Positions 25,683 to 33,040 of a DNA stretch of 51,589 nt are shown here, piece after piece. A program made the position numbers and the translations under genes. This stretch comes from Chitinivorax sp. B. GTDB taxonomy: Bacteria > Pseudomonadota > Gammaproteobacteria > Burkholderiales > SCOH01. The first letter of the stretch is position 1, and every line of letters starts with the position of its first letter. The notes beneath the pieces are model-generated. The model was given only the letters and a program-made list of their open reading frames with translations. It was not told the DNA's origin and made no database searches. The stretch is from the NCBI RefSeq assembly GCF_005503445.1, contig NZ_SCOH01000038.1, positions 1 to 51,589 of the forward strand, given 5' to 3'.

Positions 25683-26351
25683 ATGTCAGGCAACATCACA
25701 CCATGGCCCATCCTTCGCGAACTGGAAGCCTTTAGGCTTGCCAGTTACGATCAGCGCAATCCAGTATTGTCCAATCTGGGTGCCGATAAGCGTGTCGAGG
25801 TTGGTGCCTGTCCAGGCTTGAGTCTGGAATGGATCAAGCGTCACCGGCAATATCCAAACGAAACGCCCGTCAGCCGCATGAACTGGATGCGTAAGGACGG
25901 CGTACTGTGGCAAGCTGCAGAATACACCGATAAGTTCAATCGCCCCGCCAGCAGCAACAAGGAGCGGTTGGGGGGAGATCTGACCAGTCATATCGGATTG
26001 AACCCTAATCATCACTGGAAGCAAGCCAAGCCAGAAGCAAAAGACACCAGCAAGCTGTATCTGACCTATTTCAATCCGGCCAATCGCTATTCCATCCTAT
26101 TGGCGAATCTGGAAGGCCTCAACACCGATCATATGTGTGCTACTTATTGTTATGAGGGGCGTCGAGGCAAGATGCTGGTGATTTTTGATCCGAACTTTGG
26201 CGAATTCAGCGTACCGTTGACTGCGTCGGATATGCGCCGTTTCATGGAAGCCTGGAGCAAGCAGTTCACGACTTATGTATCAGGCCGAACGGGCAAGGCC
26301 GTGAAGTTGACACTGAAAAGCGTCGAGGTCATTTCACTGGATGAGATTTGA
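25683..26351 (+). CDS. YopT-like cysteine protease domain protein (C58 family)
   Basis: A 222-residue protein with the YopT/AvrPphB catalytic triad pattern. Cys43 lies in VGACPGLSLEWIKRH, matching the family's G-x-C-x-x-L-x-x-W block; His150 lies in GLNTDHMCATY; Asp169 lies in LVIFDPNFGEFSVP, the family's FDPNxG signature. Spacing between His and Asp is 19 residues, close to the 16 of YopT. YopT-family enzymes cleave host or target proteins, often effectors delivered by type III secretion; here no secretion machinery or N-terminal delivery domain is visible. I start at ATG 25683 with GAGG eight bases upstream; a GTG at 25632 has no such site. It sits alone with its own terminator. Substrate unknown; could be a toxin, effector or intracellular protease. 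Confidence 0.75.
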   Translation: MSGNITPWPILRELEAFRLASYDQRNPVLSNLGADKRVEVGACPGLSLEWIKRHRQYPNETPVSRMNWMRKDGVLWQAAEYTDKFNRPASSNKERLGGDLTSHIGLNPNHHWKQAKPEAKDTSKLYLTYFNPANRYSILLANLEGLNTDHMCATYCYEGRRGKMLVIFDPNFGEFSVPLTASDMRRFMEAWSKQFTTYVSGRTGKAVKLTLKSVEVISLDEI

Positions 26352-26540
26352 CGGGACGCTTGGTGGCGATGATAAAGGTGCCACCTGCCAACCGCTACGA
26401 GGTAAGTGCATTGGTCAATGCCCGCGATCAGAACTCAAGTGCGGCTCGACATCCTCATGTACCATATCTAGGTGCTGGACTTGTTGCTGCGCTTCACCTC
26501 ACTGGCGACTGCTTATCACAGATATTGGCCAGATTCCGAG

Positions 26541-26567
26541 GGCAGCGGCTTGACCACTGCCTTTTTT
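26541..26567 (+). terminator. Intrinsic terminator after the YopT-like gene
   Basis: GGCAG-C-GG pairs with CC-A-CTGCC around a CTTGA loop (26541-26561), followed by six T residues (26562-26567). It lies about 190 bases past the stop at 26351; the bases between hold no convincing gene. The minus-strand PepSY gene ends 11 bases beyond it. Confidence 0.8.
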
Positions 26568-26577
26568 GTTGATGACG

Positions 26578-28041
26578 TTACCCCTGTCTGGGTTGACGAC
26601 GTTGCCACCACATCCACAGGCCGAATCCGATCGTCACTGCGTTCAGCAGGGCAAAGCAACCGAGCAGCCCGTCGCGCCCGTTCTTGCCCAGTACATCCAG
26701 CCAATGCACCTTGTGCAGCCAGGAAAATGCATAACCTTCCACCCGATTGGCGGGATGAACGGTCGCCGCCAACGTGCTGGTAGTGGGCTCGATGTAGTAG
26801 CTGTCCCCGGCAAACTGCACATGAACTACCGGCAAGCGTTTGTTGATGAAGCCGTATTCTCCCTCAAAACGGGTCACCCATTGATATGGAGGACTGGATG
26901 GGAGCGGTTGGCCAATGAGTGCACTGGCCAGTTGCCGGATATACCTTGTTTCGCCATGCTCTAGCGGACTCCCATCGGTTGCGTCCAGGTAGTGTGAAAC
27001 TGACAGGGATGCGGGTTTACCGGTCGCACCATGGTGGGTATGTCCATGATCCGCCATGCTTTGGGGCTGTTTTTGTTGCCAAGCTGGTCGGCCATCGAGT
27101 ATGACCAATGTGGCACCAGCTTGCAGGCTGCTGAGCTTTGCCGTCAGCAAGCTGGTTTGTATGGTTTGCTCGATGTGCGGCATAAGGGGCAAAGGCTGTT
27201 TCAGCCATAAATGCAATATGCCACTACTTGTAAACGCCAGCATGCTCAAACCTGCTAGCAGCCCTAATCGACGATGCCACCGACGGTTGGCGGGGTAACC
27301 AAGCCGGCGATGCTGCTTCATATACACCATGACCCCGAACAGGGTGGCAAGTGCTGCTGCAAACAGGATTAGCGACATCGTGATCCGTCGTGCAACAGGC
27401 AGTTCTTCCGCCCAAGTCCAGCTATGTATCAGTCTGAATACGTTCTGGAAAGTCGCCTTGCGATCGTCCATCAAGGCTGATAGACGTGCGGGGCTGGTTT
27501 CAACATAGGCACGCAGATTGTCATCTCGCTCGAACGACACTCGCCAAACGGGTAGCAACCGGTTGACGGGCAGATAGTCGACATCAAACTGGGTGATCAA
27601 AGTTGCATTGCGGATGGGGCTGCGGGTATCGCCAGTGAAATGTCGGGCCAAGGCAATTGCTTGCTCTTGATCGCCGGATAGAATTTCCTCACTCGTAGCT
27701 GCATTGAAATATCGCCATGTGGTGTGACCAGGCTCCCTGATCTGGTAGACCGGTAATCCTGCCCGACCGTACAAGCGTGCTGCGGCAAGCTGCTGAATTC
27801 CCGCTGCTTGCATGACTTCTGCCAGCGATTGGCCCGCCTGATTGATGATTTCGGCAGGTGGTTTCATGGCTATTGCGCTCGGGAACAGCCTTGTCATGAT
27901 CGGGTGTGCGAGACCGCTCAAGGCCCACAATATGGCTGGAATAGCCGCCAATAGCCCGATTCGGCGATGCCAACGGTACCAGAATGCCAGCTGGTTTGGC
28001 TGGGTCAGTTGTTGTATCAAGCTGGAGTCTGCATGTGTCAT
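26578..28041 (-). CDS. PepSY-associated inner-membrane protein
   Basis: A 487-residue membrane protein with at least four transmembrane helices: near residue 27 (RIGLLAAIPAILWALSGLAH), around 225 (ITMSLILFAAALATLFGVMVY), about 260 (LGLLAGLSMLAFTSSGILHL) and the C-terminus (LLGCFALLNAVTIGFGLWMW). The periplasmic parts contain PepSY-like stretches, such as AARLYGRAGLPVYQIREPG and the VVHVQFAGDSYYIEPTTS block. A histidine cluster, MADHGHTHHGATG, near residue 340 suggests metal binding. PepSY-TM proteins often act with TonB receptors as ferric reductases or metal-uptake partners. It follows the TonB-dependent receptor gene by eight bases, supporting co-transcription. Confidence 0.85.
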   Translation of the reverse strand: MTHADSSLIQQLTQPNQLAFWYRWHRRIGLLAAIPAILWALSGLAHPIMTRLFPSAIAMKPPAEIINQAGQSLAEVMQAAGIQQLAAARLYGRAGLPVYQIREPGHTTWRYFNAATSEEILSGDQEQAIALARHFTGDTRSPIRNATLITQFDVDYLPVNRLLPVWRVSFERDDNLRAYVETSPARLSALMDDRKATFQNVFRLIHSWTWAEELPVARRITMSLILFAAALATLFGVMVYMKQHRRLGYPANRRWHRRLGLLAGLSMLAFTSSGILHLWLKQPLPLMPHIEQTIQTSLLTAKLSSLQAGATLVILDGRPAWQQKQPQSMADHGHTHHGATGKPASLSVSHYLDATDGSPLEHGETRYIRQLASALIGQPLPSSPPYQWVTRFEGEYGFINKRLPVVHVQFAGDSYYIEPTTSTLAATVHPANRVEGYAFSWLHKVHWLDVLGKNGRDGLLGCFALLNAVTIGFGLWMWWQRRQPRQG

Positions 28042-28049
28042 GATTTACC

Positions 28050-30155
28050 TCAGGCGCCAAAGCGGTAACGCACACCCACATAGAAGGTGCGGCCATCACC
28101 TGCGGTATAACTGTCCTGCGTATCAGGATGACGGGCGCCTACGCCACTGAAGCTTGAGCTGGCCGATTCTGCATAGCGTTTGTCTGTCAGGTTCATCAGT
28201 TTGGCCCATACCTGCCAATTGCCCAGGTCGTGGCTGGCACGCAGGTGGTAAAGTGCATGGCCTGGGTAACGTACCGTGTTGGCGTTATCCATCCACCACT
28301 TGCCCATGCGTTGTGCTTCCAGACTCAAACGTGTGTCAGGAGTCGGGGTCCAAGTGGCCTCCAGATTGGCAATCAGTTTGGGTGCCTGTGGCATGTCGCG
28401 ACCGGCATAGCTGAGGGCTGGGCTGGCATCATAGGTCAGGAAACGGTGTTGTGCCCAACTGCCGGAAGCGCGTAACTGCAGATCGGGCCAGACTTTCCAG
28501 CCCATTCCGAACTCCAGGCCTTGATGACGGGTGCGGCCAACATTGCGTGGTTCACTTTTGCCCGGTGCAATGGTGTAGTTCACCTGCTCATCGTGGCCGG
28601 ATAGTCGATACAGTGCCAGTTCCCAGTTCCATCCATTACGACGGAAGCGGGTGCCAACTTCAATATTGTCATAGCGGGCGGGTTGCAGGTTTGGCACATT
28701 CAGTGCGCCATACAGGCTGCTGACTTCTGGTGGGATAAAACCTTGGCTAGCGTTGGCATAGGTATCCAGCCCAGAGATCAGGTTCCAGATTGCGCCTAAC
28801 TTGGGGCTGGTACGCTGAAAACGTCGGGTTTCAGATGGTGCACCTGTCGTTGCCGAGGGTTGTAGATGATTGTGATAATCATATTTGATTGCGTCGTAAC
28901 GCATACCACCTACCAATCTGACTGACTGGGTCAATTGCCACTCAAGCTGACTGTAAACTGCTTGATTGGTGAGCACGACACGATAATCGCGGCGCTGCCC
29001 TGCTACGTTGTAGCGCAGATACTTTTCGGTCGATGGGTCGCGCTCGATGCTCAGGTTTTGTTCGTTGTAGTCGTTGGGACTGCGTTCAGTACTAGCGCCC
29101 ACGACCACCCGTACTTGGTCAAATTGCTGGCGATGGCGCAGATCCAGCCCGAACGATCGGAAATGGTTATCATTGAGTCGGCCACTGGCTGATGTTGAAC
29201 CCGTGTTGAATACCAGATAGCTGGGTAATTGGGCGGTATCGTTGTTGCGCAGGAACAGCGTAGCGGCGGATTCACCATTCTCCATCCAGGAGCCTGCCAA
29301 CGTGGTGCTCAATCGTGTTGCCTTGACCTCCCGCCAAGTGAACGTTTGCTGACTGAAGTCCGGGCGTTGTTCGAAGTCACTGGGCTTCAGGCTGCCGGGC
29401 ATGTCAGTCCGTAGTGTGTTATGTGTCAACACGGTGATCAGGCTGGCTTTACTACTCAGGGCCAGGTCAGTTCGTAATGTGGCCCCAGTCTTTTCAAAGC
29501 TGTCGTAATCGGCATCCCCACCATCAGAGCGGGCGTGATAGCCCGCCACCCGCCACCCAATCTTGCCGGCAGACGAGGACACATCGACATCAGCGCGGCG
29601 ATAGCCAGCATTACTGGCCTGGGTGGCAAACTGTGCCTCCAGTTCTGTGGTGGGCTTACGTGTCAGAAAGTTGACGGCTCCCCCTACTGCATTACTGCCA
29701 TATAGTGAGGATGCGGGCCCTTTGATGACCTCTACACCCGCAGCGCCCGGCAGGTTGATTTCGTAGAGCGCGTTGTGGTTGAAAATGCCAACAGGCCGGA
29801 TTGGCAAGCCATCTTCAAGATAAACGTAATAAGCGTTGGTCGATATCGGCATGCGAATTGCCATGCTGTGCTGCTCGTTGCCTAGATTAGTCATGAACAC
29901 CCCGGGAACCTGGTTCAATACTTCACCGGTAAAGGTGGGTTTCAACCGATCCAGTGCCGCTTCAGACACTTTGCCAATAGCTGCTGGCGTATCCTTTAGG
30001 GCGGTCGCAGCGCGTGAGGCAGAGACGACAATTACATCCTGATTGGTGATAGTGGCCTCGCTGGCATAGCTGTGGGCGCAAACCAGTGACAAGGTAATAA
30101 CAAGAGGGGAACGGGCAAAACATGGGTGCTGATGATATGACTTGAGTAATTCCAT
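28050..30155 (-). CDS. TonB-dependent outer-membrane receptor
   Basis: A 701-residue ligand-gated outer-membrane receptor driven by TonB. Signal peptide near residues 1-30 (ITLSLVCAHSYA), then a TonB-box region (NQDVIVVSAS), plug domain (LNQVPGVFMTNLGNEQ, YLEDGLPIRPVGIFNHN, GVEVIKGPASSLYGSNAVGG) and a 22-strand barrel ending in FYVGVRYRFGA. The ligand cannot be read from the sequence. The PepSY neighbour with a His cluster and the upstream DUF2946 gene suggest a metal such as copper or iron. I start at ATG 30155 (MELLKSYHQH) with AGAG upstream; the open frame extends to 30254 without merit. About 260 bases separate it from the DUF2946 gene. Confidence 0.92.
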   Translation of the reverse strand: MELLKSYHQHPCFARSPLVITLSLVCAHSYASEATITNQDVIVVSASRAATALKDTPAAIGKVSEAALDRLKPTFTGEVLNQVPGVFMTNLGNEQHSMAIRMPISTNAYYVYLEDGLPIRPVGIFNHNALYEINLPGAAGVEVIKGPASSLYGSNAVGGAVNFLTRKPTTELEAQFATQASNAGYRRADVDVSSSAGKIGWRVAGYHARSDGGDADYDSFEKTGATLRTDLALSSKASLITVLTHNTLRTDMPGSLKPSDFEQRPDFSQQTFTWREVKATRLSTTLAGSWMENGESAATLFLRNNDTAQLPSYLVFNTGSTSASGRLNDNHFRSFGLDLRHRQQFDQVRVVVGASTERSPNDYNEQNLSIERDPSTEKYLRYNVAGQRRDYRVVLTNQAVYSQLEWQLTQSVRLVGGMRYDAIKYDYHNHLQPSATTGAPSETRRFQRTSPKLGAIWNLISGLDTYANASQGFIPPEVSSLYGALNVPNLQPARYDNIEVGTRFRRNGWNWELALYRLSGHDEQVNYTIAPGKSEPRNVGRTRHQGLEFGMGWKVWPDLQLRASGSWAQHRFLTYDASPALSYAGRDMPQAPKLIANLEATWTPTPDTRLSLEAQRMGKWWMDNANTVRYPGHALYHLRASHDLGNWQVWAKLMNLTDKRYAESASSSFSGVGARHPDTQDSYTAGDGRTFYVGVRYRFGA

Positions 30156-30418
30156 TGAGCAAATCTCTGGCAATGGCGCATGCCAATGCAGACTTGCGAT
30201 AGCCTGACTCGATATACAGAGGCCATGTCTGTTACTGATGCCGGCTGTGATCAAACATGACCGGTAGTATTGAACAATGACTAATGTCCACCCGATGATT
30301 CATTGCTGTAAGCGCAGTCCACACTGATGCGCCCGGTACATTGCGCCGGTACGACCGGCGACAGCTCACACCATTCCCGTATCTATTGGTTTGGGAATGA
30401 TTCAGTAACGGGATTGCA
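30156..30418 (-). promoter_or_regulatory. Leader region between DUF2946 gene and TonB receptor
   Basis: 263 bases without a gene, holding small hairpins (GCCGGTACGACCGGC at 30346-30360 and an ATTCCC/GGGAAT pair at about 30373-30399). No Fur-box consensus and no complete riboswitch are visible. Part of it may be the receptor's 5' leader. Confidence 0.3.
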
Positions 30419-30790
30419 TCAGTGGAATTGCGGCGGCCCTCGAGCTGGCGGGGCGCGAGGGATGACGACTTGCAGGAAAGGGCGAAGTACTGAGGCGACC
30501 AGTGGTGCCTGCCCTGCCAGCGGTAAACTCAGGTGAAAGGGCGGTGGCAGGATCGCCGGCCCGGATGGATTCAGGCAAAATGGACAATCAATACCATATT
30601 GGTGGGATTCAACCGGAGGGGAACTGGGTGAATCCACTTGAATCCGCTTGATGCCAAATGTGGTACAGACTTCAATCCATTCACCTGTGCTACTCGTCCG
30701 CCAAGTACTCAACGCGGGCGCCAACGCTGCAAAAAGCAGTACGAAGGCAACAAGCCAAAGAGTTGAGTGAAAGGGGCGGAGTGGGCGCAT
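30419..30790 (-). CDS. DUF2946 family protein
   Basis: A 123-residue protein of the DUF2946 family. It has an N-terminal membrane segment or signal peptide (HSTLWLVAFVLLFAALAPALS), then EWIEVCTTFGIKRIQ and the conserved GIDCPFCLN cysteine pair, and a Pro-rich C-terminus. DUF2946 genes are recurrent neighbours of TonB receptors and copper-handling genes, which together with the next two genes suggests metal uptake or handling. The ATG at 30790 has no ribosome binding site, and a good promoter sits right on top of it, so the mRNA may be leaderless. Confidence 0.8.
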   Translation of the reverse strand: MRPLRPFHSTLWLVAFVLLFAALAPALSTWRTSSTGEWIEVCTTFGIKRIQVDSPSSPPVESHQYGIDCPFCLNPSGPAILPPPFHLSLPLAGQAPLVASVLRPFLQVVIPRAPPARGPPQFH

Positions 30791-30798
30791 GGCTGGCC

Positions 30799-30826
30799 AT
30801 TATAGCCGTGCTTGCACACATGTCGA
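30799..30826 (-). promoter_or_regulatory. Promoter of the DUF2946 gene
   Basis: On the minus strand TCGACA (30826-30821, five of six matches to TTGACA) and a perfect TATAAT (30804-30799) are 16 bases apart. The -10 element ends eight bases before the ATG at 30790, so transcription should start at or next to the start codon. Confidence 0.6.
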
Positions 30827-30844
30827 CATAACCTGGATCAAACA

Positions 30845-30866
30845 AGCATGCCGGTCACGGCATGCT
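30845..30866 (-). terminator. Hairpin after the SIMPL gene
   Basis: A perfect 9-bp stem (AGCATGCCG at 30845-30853, CGGCATGCT at 30858-30866) with a 4-base loop lies about 25 bases after the end of the minus-strand SIMPL gene. The minus-strand sequence beyond it (TGTTTGAT) is only modestly T-rich, so termination is probable but not certain. Confidence 0.55.
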
Positions 30867-30892
30867 AACACTCGGCCAGCACAGAAAGGTAG

Positions 30893-31645
30893 TTACTGAT
30901 CCAGGTTGTAATCGATGGTCACCACCACACGGGCAATCTTGTCGATGGTGCTTTTATCATAGACGCCGCCGTAATCATTGGCTTCGACACTGCTACCAGT
31001 AGGCAGAATGTAAAATGCACCTTGTGATGCCGACCGCATGCTGCCAACCTTGGTATCACCATATTTCGCAAACTCGTCAGCACGTTTTTTTGCATTTTGC
31101 GTTGCCGCACCGATCAGCGACATTTTGACTTCTTCCAAGTTCGAAACCAAATACAGAGGTTTGGAATAGAATACAGGGTGACCATCGGCTTCTAACTGCA
31201 AGGCCGCCTTACTCGCTGTAGCAATCTTAGCCAAGTCTTTGCTGGTTACGGTAATCGACTGGCGAGCAACGAACCCTTTTTGTACTTGGCGAAACTGACC
31301 GTTCTGGGTTTCCTCCTCAATCATATTCGGGGTGACATCTTCATCGCCTTCTTTCAACGTTGCTTTATCAAACCCTTGCTTTTCCAGAAACGTATCCAGT
31401 ACCGGACGACCCTGACGTAGCTTGCTTAACGCATCGGCAAAGGTATCAGCATGCACGCTGACGCCGATGCTCCATTCTGCCAGGTCCGCCTTGACAGGTT
31501 TTTCCGCTAGTCCTTTGACTGAAATATTCTGCCGCCCCGAACCAATATGCCGGGTTTGCGTGCCCAACAGAAAGGCTGCGACCGACATGCCTAGTGCCAG
31601 TAAAATACCCAGTGTTACCAAGGCCTTGGGTAATCCTTTTTCCAT
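30893..31645 (-). CDS. SIMPL domain protein (DUF541)
   Basis: A 250-residue exported or membrane-anchored protein. An N-terminal hydrophobic segment (ALVTLGILLALGMSVAAFLLG) is followed by a SIMPL/DUF541 domain: ISVKGLAEKPVKADLAEW near the start, KSKPLYLVSN-type middle (YSKPLYLVSNLEEVKMSLI), the AATQNAKKRADEFAKYGDTKVG helix and a C-terminal strand RVVVTIDYNLDQ. SIMPL proteins are periplasmic and several members respond to oxidative stress (E. coli YggE); the molecular role is not known. Single-gene unit, with a hairpin after it. Confidence 0.88.
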   Translation of the reverse strand: MEKGLPKALVTLGILLALGMSVAAFLLGTQTRHIGSGRQNISVKGLAEKPVKADLAEWSIGVSVHADTFADALSKLRQGRPVLDTFLEKQGFDKATLKEGDEDVTPNMIEEETQNGQFRQVQKGFVARQSITVTSKDLAKIATASKAALQLEADGHPVFYSKPLYLVSNLEEVKMSLIGAATQNAKKRADEFAKYGDTKVGSMRSASQGAFYILPTGSSVEANDYGGVYDKSTIDKIARVVVTIDYNLDQ

Positions 31646-31999
31646 ACTGTTTACTCCAGTGAAGTTGTTCTGAAAAATAAAATGAAACTGAAATCAATCA
31701 AATGCTTTTTCACTTGGTGATTTTAGAGTTGTTCTGAATATGTCTAATTGATTGAGAGTGAAATATGTGCGAGTGGGTTGATGGTGAGGGGTGTTGAAGG
31801 TGCTTTTAACATGGAATGAATTCGATGAGACTTGGGTTGTCCAGCGGTGTGTTGAAATGATGGTCGACAAGTTGAACCGGTCAGCAAATCGCCTTCTGAT
31901 CAGGCGTGAAGGCGATGCTGGGTAGTTGTTTTTATATGGTATTTTCAGAAATGGCATTCCCAATTTAGAAGGCTATTGTCCAAGCTGTCGAAATTGAGA
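31646..31999. other. AT-rich intergenic stretch
   Basis: About 350 bases between the SIMPL gene and acrR, both on the minus strand. A minus-strand frame of 89 codons at 31694-31963 lacks a ribosome binding site and has an unusual composition, so I do not call it. The stretch likely holds the SIMPL promoter; I see no clear terminator for acrR. Confidence 0.35.
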
Positions 32000-32623
32000 T
32001 CATCTTGAGTCATTTCTTATGAGTCCTGACAGGTAAATATCAATCAGCGCGTCGGCTTCGTCACCAAGCGAGAAGTATTCCGGTACGGGCAGCCAGTGAT
32101 AGAGTAGACCATCAATATAAGATAACAATCCTATGGCCGCCATGCGTGGCTTGATGTCCTTGCGAAGTTGGCCGGAAGCTGCAGCTTCGGCAAATTCTTG
32201 TTCGATCTGGCTCAGGCAATCGTCGCGGCCTTCCAGATGCCTTTTCTTCAGACTGGCCAGTTCGTCGGTGAATTCACACTTATGCAGGGTGATATTGAAC
32301 ACCGATCGACAATGTGCATCACCTACCACCTGACGGAGTACTTCGACTGATTTGGCTCGGATGCGATCAAGTGGGCTGGCATGGCTGTCATTCAGCGAAT
32401 TCATCGCATCTTCCAGTGGCATGCGGGCGCGTTCGCATAGCGCTTCGAGCAGATCTGCCTTGTTTTTGAAATGCCAATAGATGGCGCCACGGGTCAGGCC
32501 TGCGTTAGCTGCGACATCATTCAGTGTCGTTTGTGCGACACCATTGGCGCTGAAGAGTTGTTCGGCTGAATCCAGCAGCTGGTTACGCGTTTCCAGTGCT
32601 TCTTCTTTGGTACGACGTGCCAC
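32000..32623 (-). CDS. acrR: TetR-family efflux repressor (AcrR/TtgR/MexZ type)
   Basis: A 207-residue TetR regulator. The N-terminal helix-turn-helix is the AcrR type: TTLNDVAANAGLTRGAIYWHFKNKADLL. The C-terminal ligand domain includes CEFTDELASLKKRHLEGRDDCL and YIDGLLYHWL, also typical of AcrR/TtgR relatives. It should repress the divergent efflux operon and be released by drug-like ligands. The start is GTG at 32623, with GGAG nine bases upstream inside the end of a short upstream reading frame. The operator in front of acrA closely matches known AcrR sites. Confidence 0.92.
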   Translation of the reverse strand: MARRTKEEALETRNQLLDSAEQLFSANGVAQTTLNDVAANAGLTRGAIYWHFKNKADLLEALCERARMPLEDAMNSLNDSHASPLDRIRAKSVEVLRQVVGDAHCRSVFNITLHKCEFTDELASLKKRHLEGRDDCLSQIEQEFAEAAASGQLRKDIKPRMAAIGLLSYIDGLLYHWLPVPEYFSLGDEADALIDIYLSGLIRNDSR

Positions 32624-32629
32624 GCCTGC

Positions 32630-32728
32630 TTACTCCGGGCGATGGCTGGTGGGCGGTAGGCAATCCATGTTAGATGGGGAGTCAGGATGTCTGTTAGGGG
32701 TTACTGCCACGTCGATCAAGAAGTTCAT
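32630..32728 (-). CDS. Possible 32-residue leader peptide upstream of acrR
   Basis: A short frame (start MNFLIDVAVTPNRHPDSPSN) begins at ATG 32728 with a very good AGGAGA five bases upstream (32734-32739) and stops with TAA at 32632-32630, six bases before the acrR GTG. The acrR ribosome binding site lies within the last codons, so translation of one could affect the other. The peptide is not recognisable. The ribosome binding site here is better than that of acrR itself. I rate it as a plausible leader peptide or small coupled gene, not proven. Confidence 0.4.
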   Translation of the reverse strand: MNFLIDVAVTPNRHPDSPSNMDCLPPTSHRPE

Positions 32729-32964
32729 TTTGCTCTCCTGCGCGTAATCTTGACTGGGCATGCTTGCCCAATCGCATTTGGTTGGATATCTCGAAAGATT
32801 GGCCGGGATGGCACGAACTGGTGCTGTTGTCGAGGCCAACTACTGTCCGGGTATTTCCGGGTATGTCATGCATTCAGATTGGTAATCAAATTAAAAACAA
32901 TGGATTGAATGTTGTTTCTGAAGTGCTTTATGACAAATTGTTACGCATTATAGCATGGATTTTA

Positions 32965-32994
32965 TTTACAAACATGCGTGAATGTATGTAATAT
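32965..32994 (+). promoter_or_regulatory. acrA promoter overlapped by an AcrR-type operator
   Basis: TTTACA (32965-32970) and TAATAT (32989-32994) with 18 bases between form a promoter. Overlapping it is a 26-bp near-palindrome at 32966-32991, with outer arms TTACAAACAT and ATGTATGTAA. The right part TGAATGTATGTA equals the right part of the E. coli AcrR site at acrAB. The start codon is about 45 bases downstream. Repression by the divergent TetR protein fits. Confidence 0.8.
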
Positions 32995-33040
32995 GCGAGC
33001 CATTGAAAATTGACCACTCTTGGTCCCATTGGAGTTACAC

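Noticed and set aside
26348-26572. 74-codon plus-strand frame after the YopT-like gene.
   Set aside because: It runs through the intrinsic terminator at 26541-26567 and has no binding site; a chance open frame.
28050-30155. Assignment of the TonB receptor to the copper receptor OprC.
   Set aside because: The plug sequence does not show the OprC pattern I know; the ligand is left open.
30300-30420. Cobalamin-riboswitch-like words (GGGAATGGTG and GCTGTCGCC) on the minus strand upstream of the TonB receptor.
   Set aside because: The B12 box and the conserved downstream segment that ends in CCAGGAGACCTGCC are missing, and the spacing is wrong; a chance resemblance is more likely.
31694-31963. 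89-codon minus-strand frame between SIMPL and acrR genes.
   Set aside because: No binding site, Ser/Thr/His/Asn-rich composition from AT-rich DNA, no domain.
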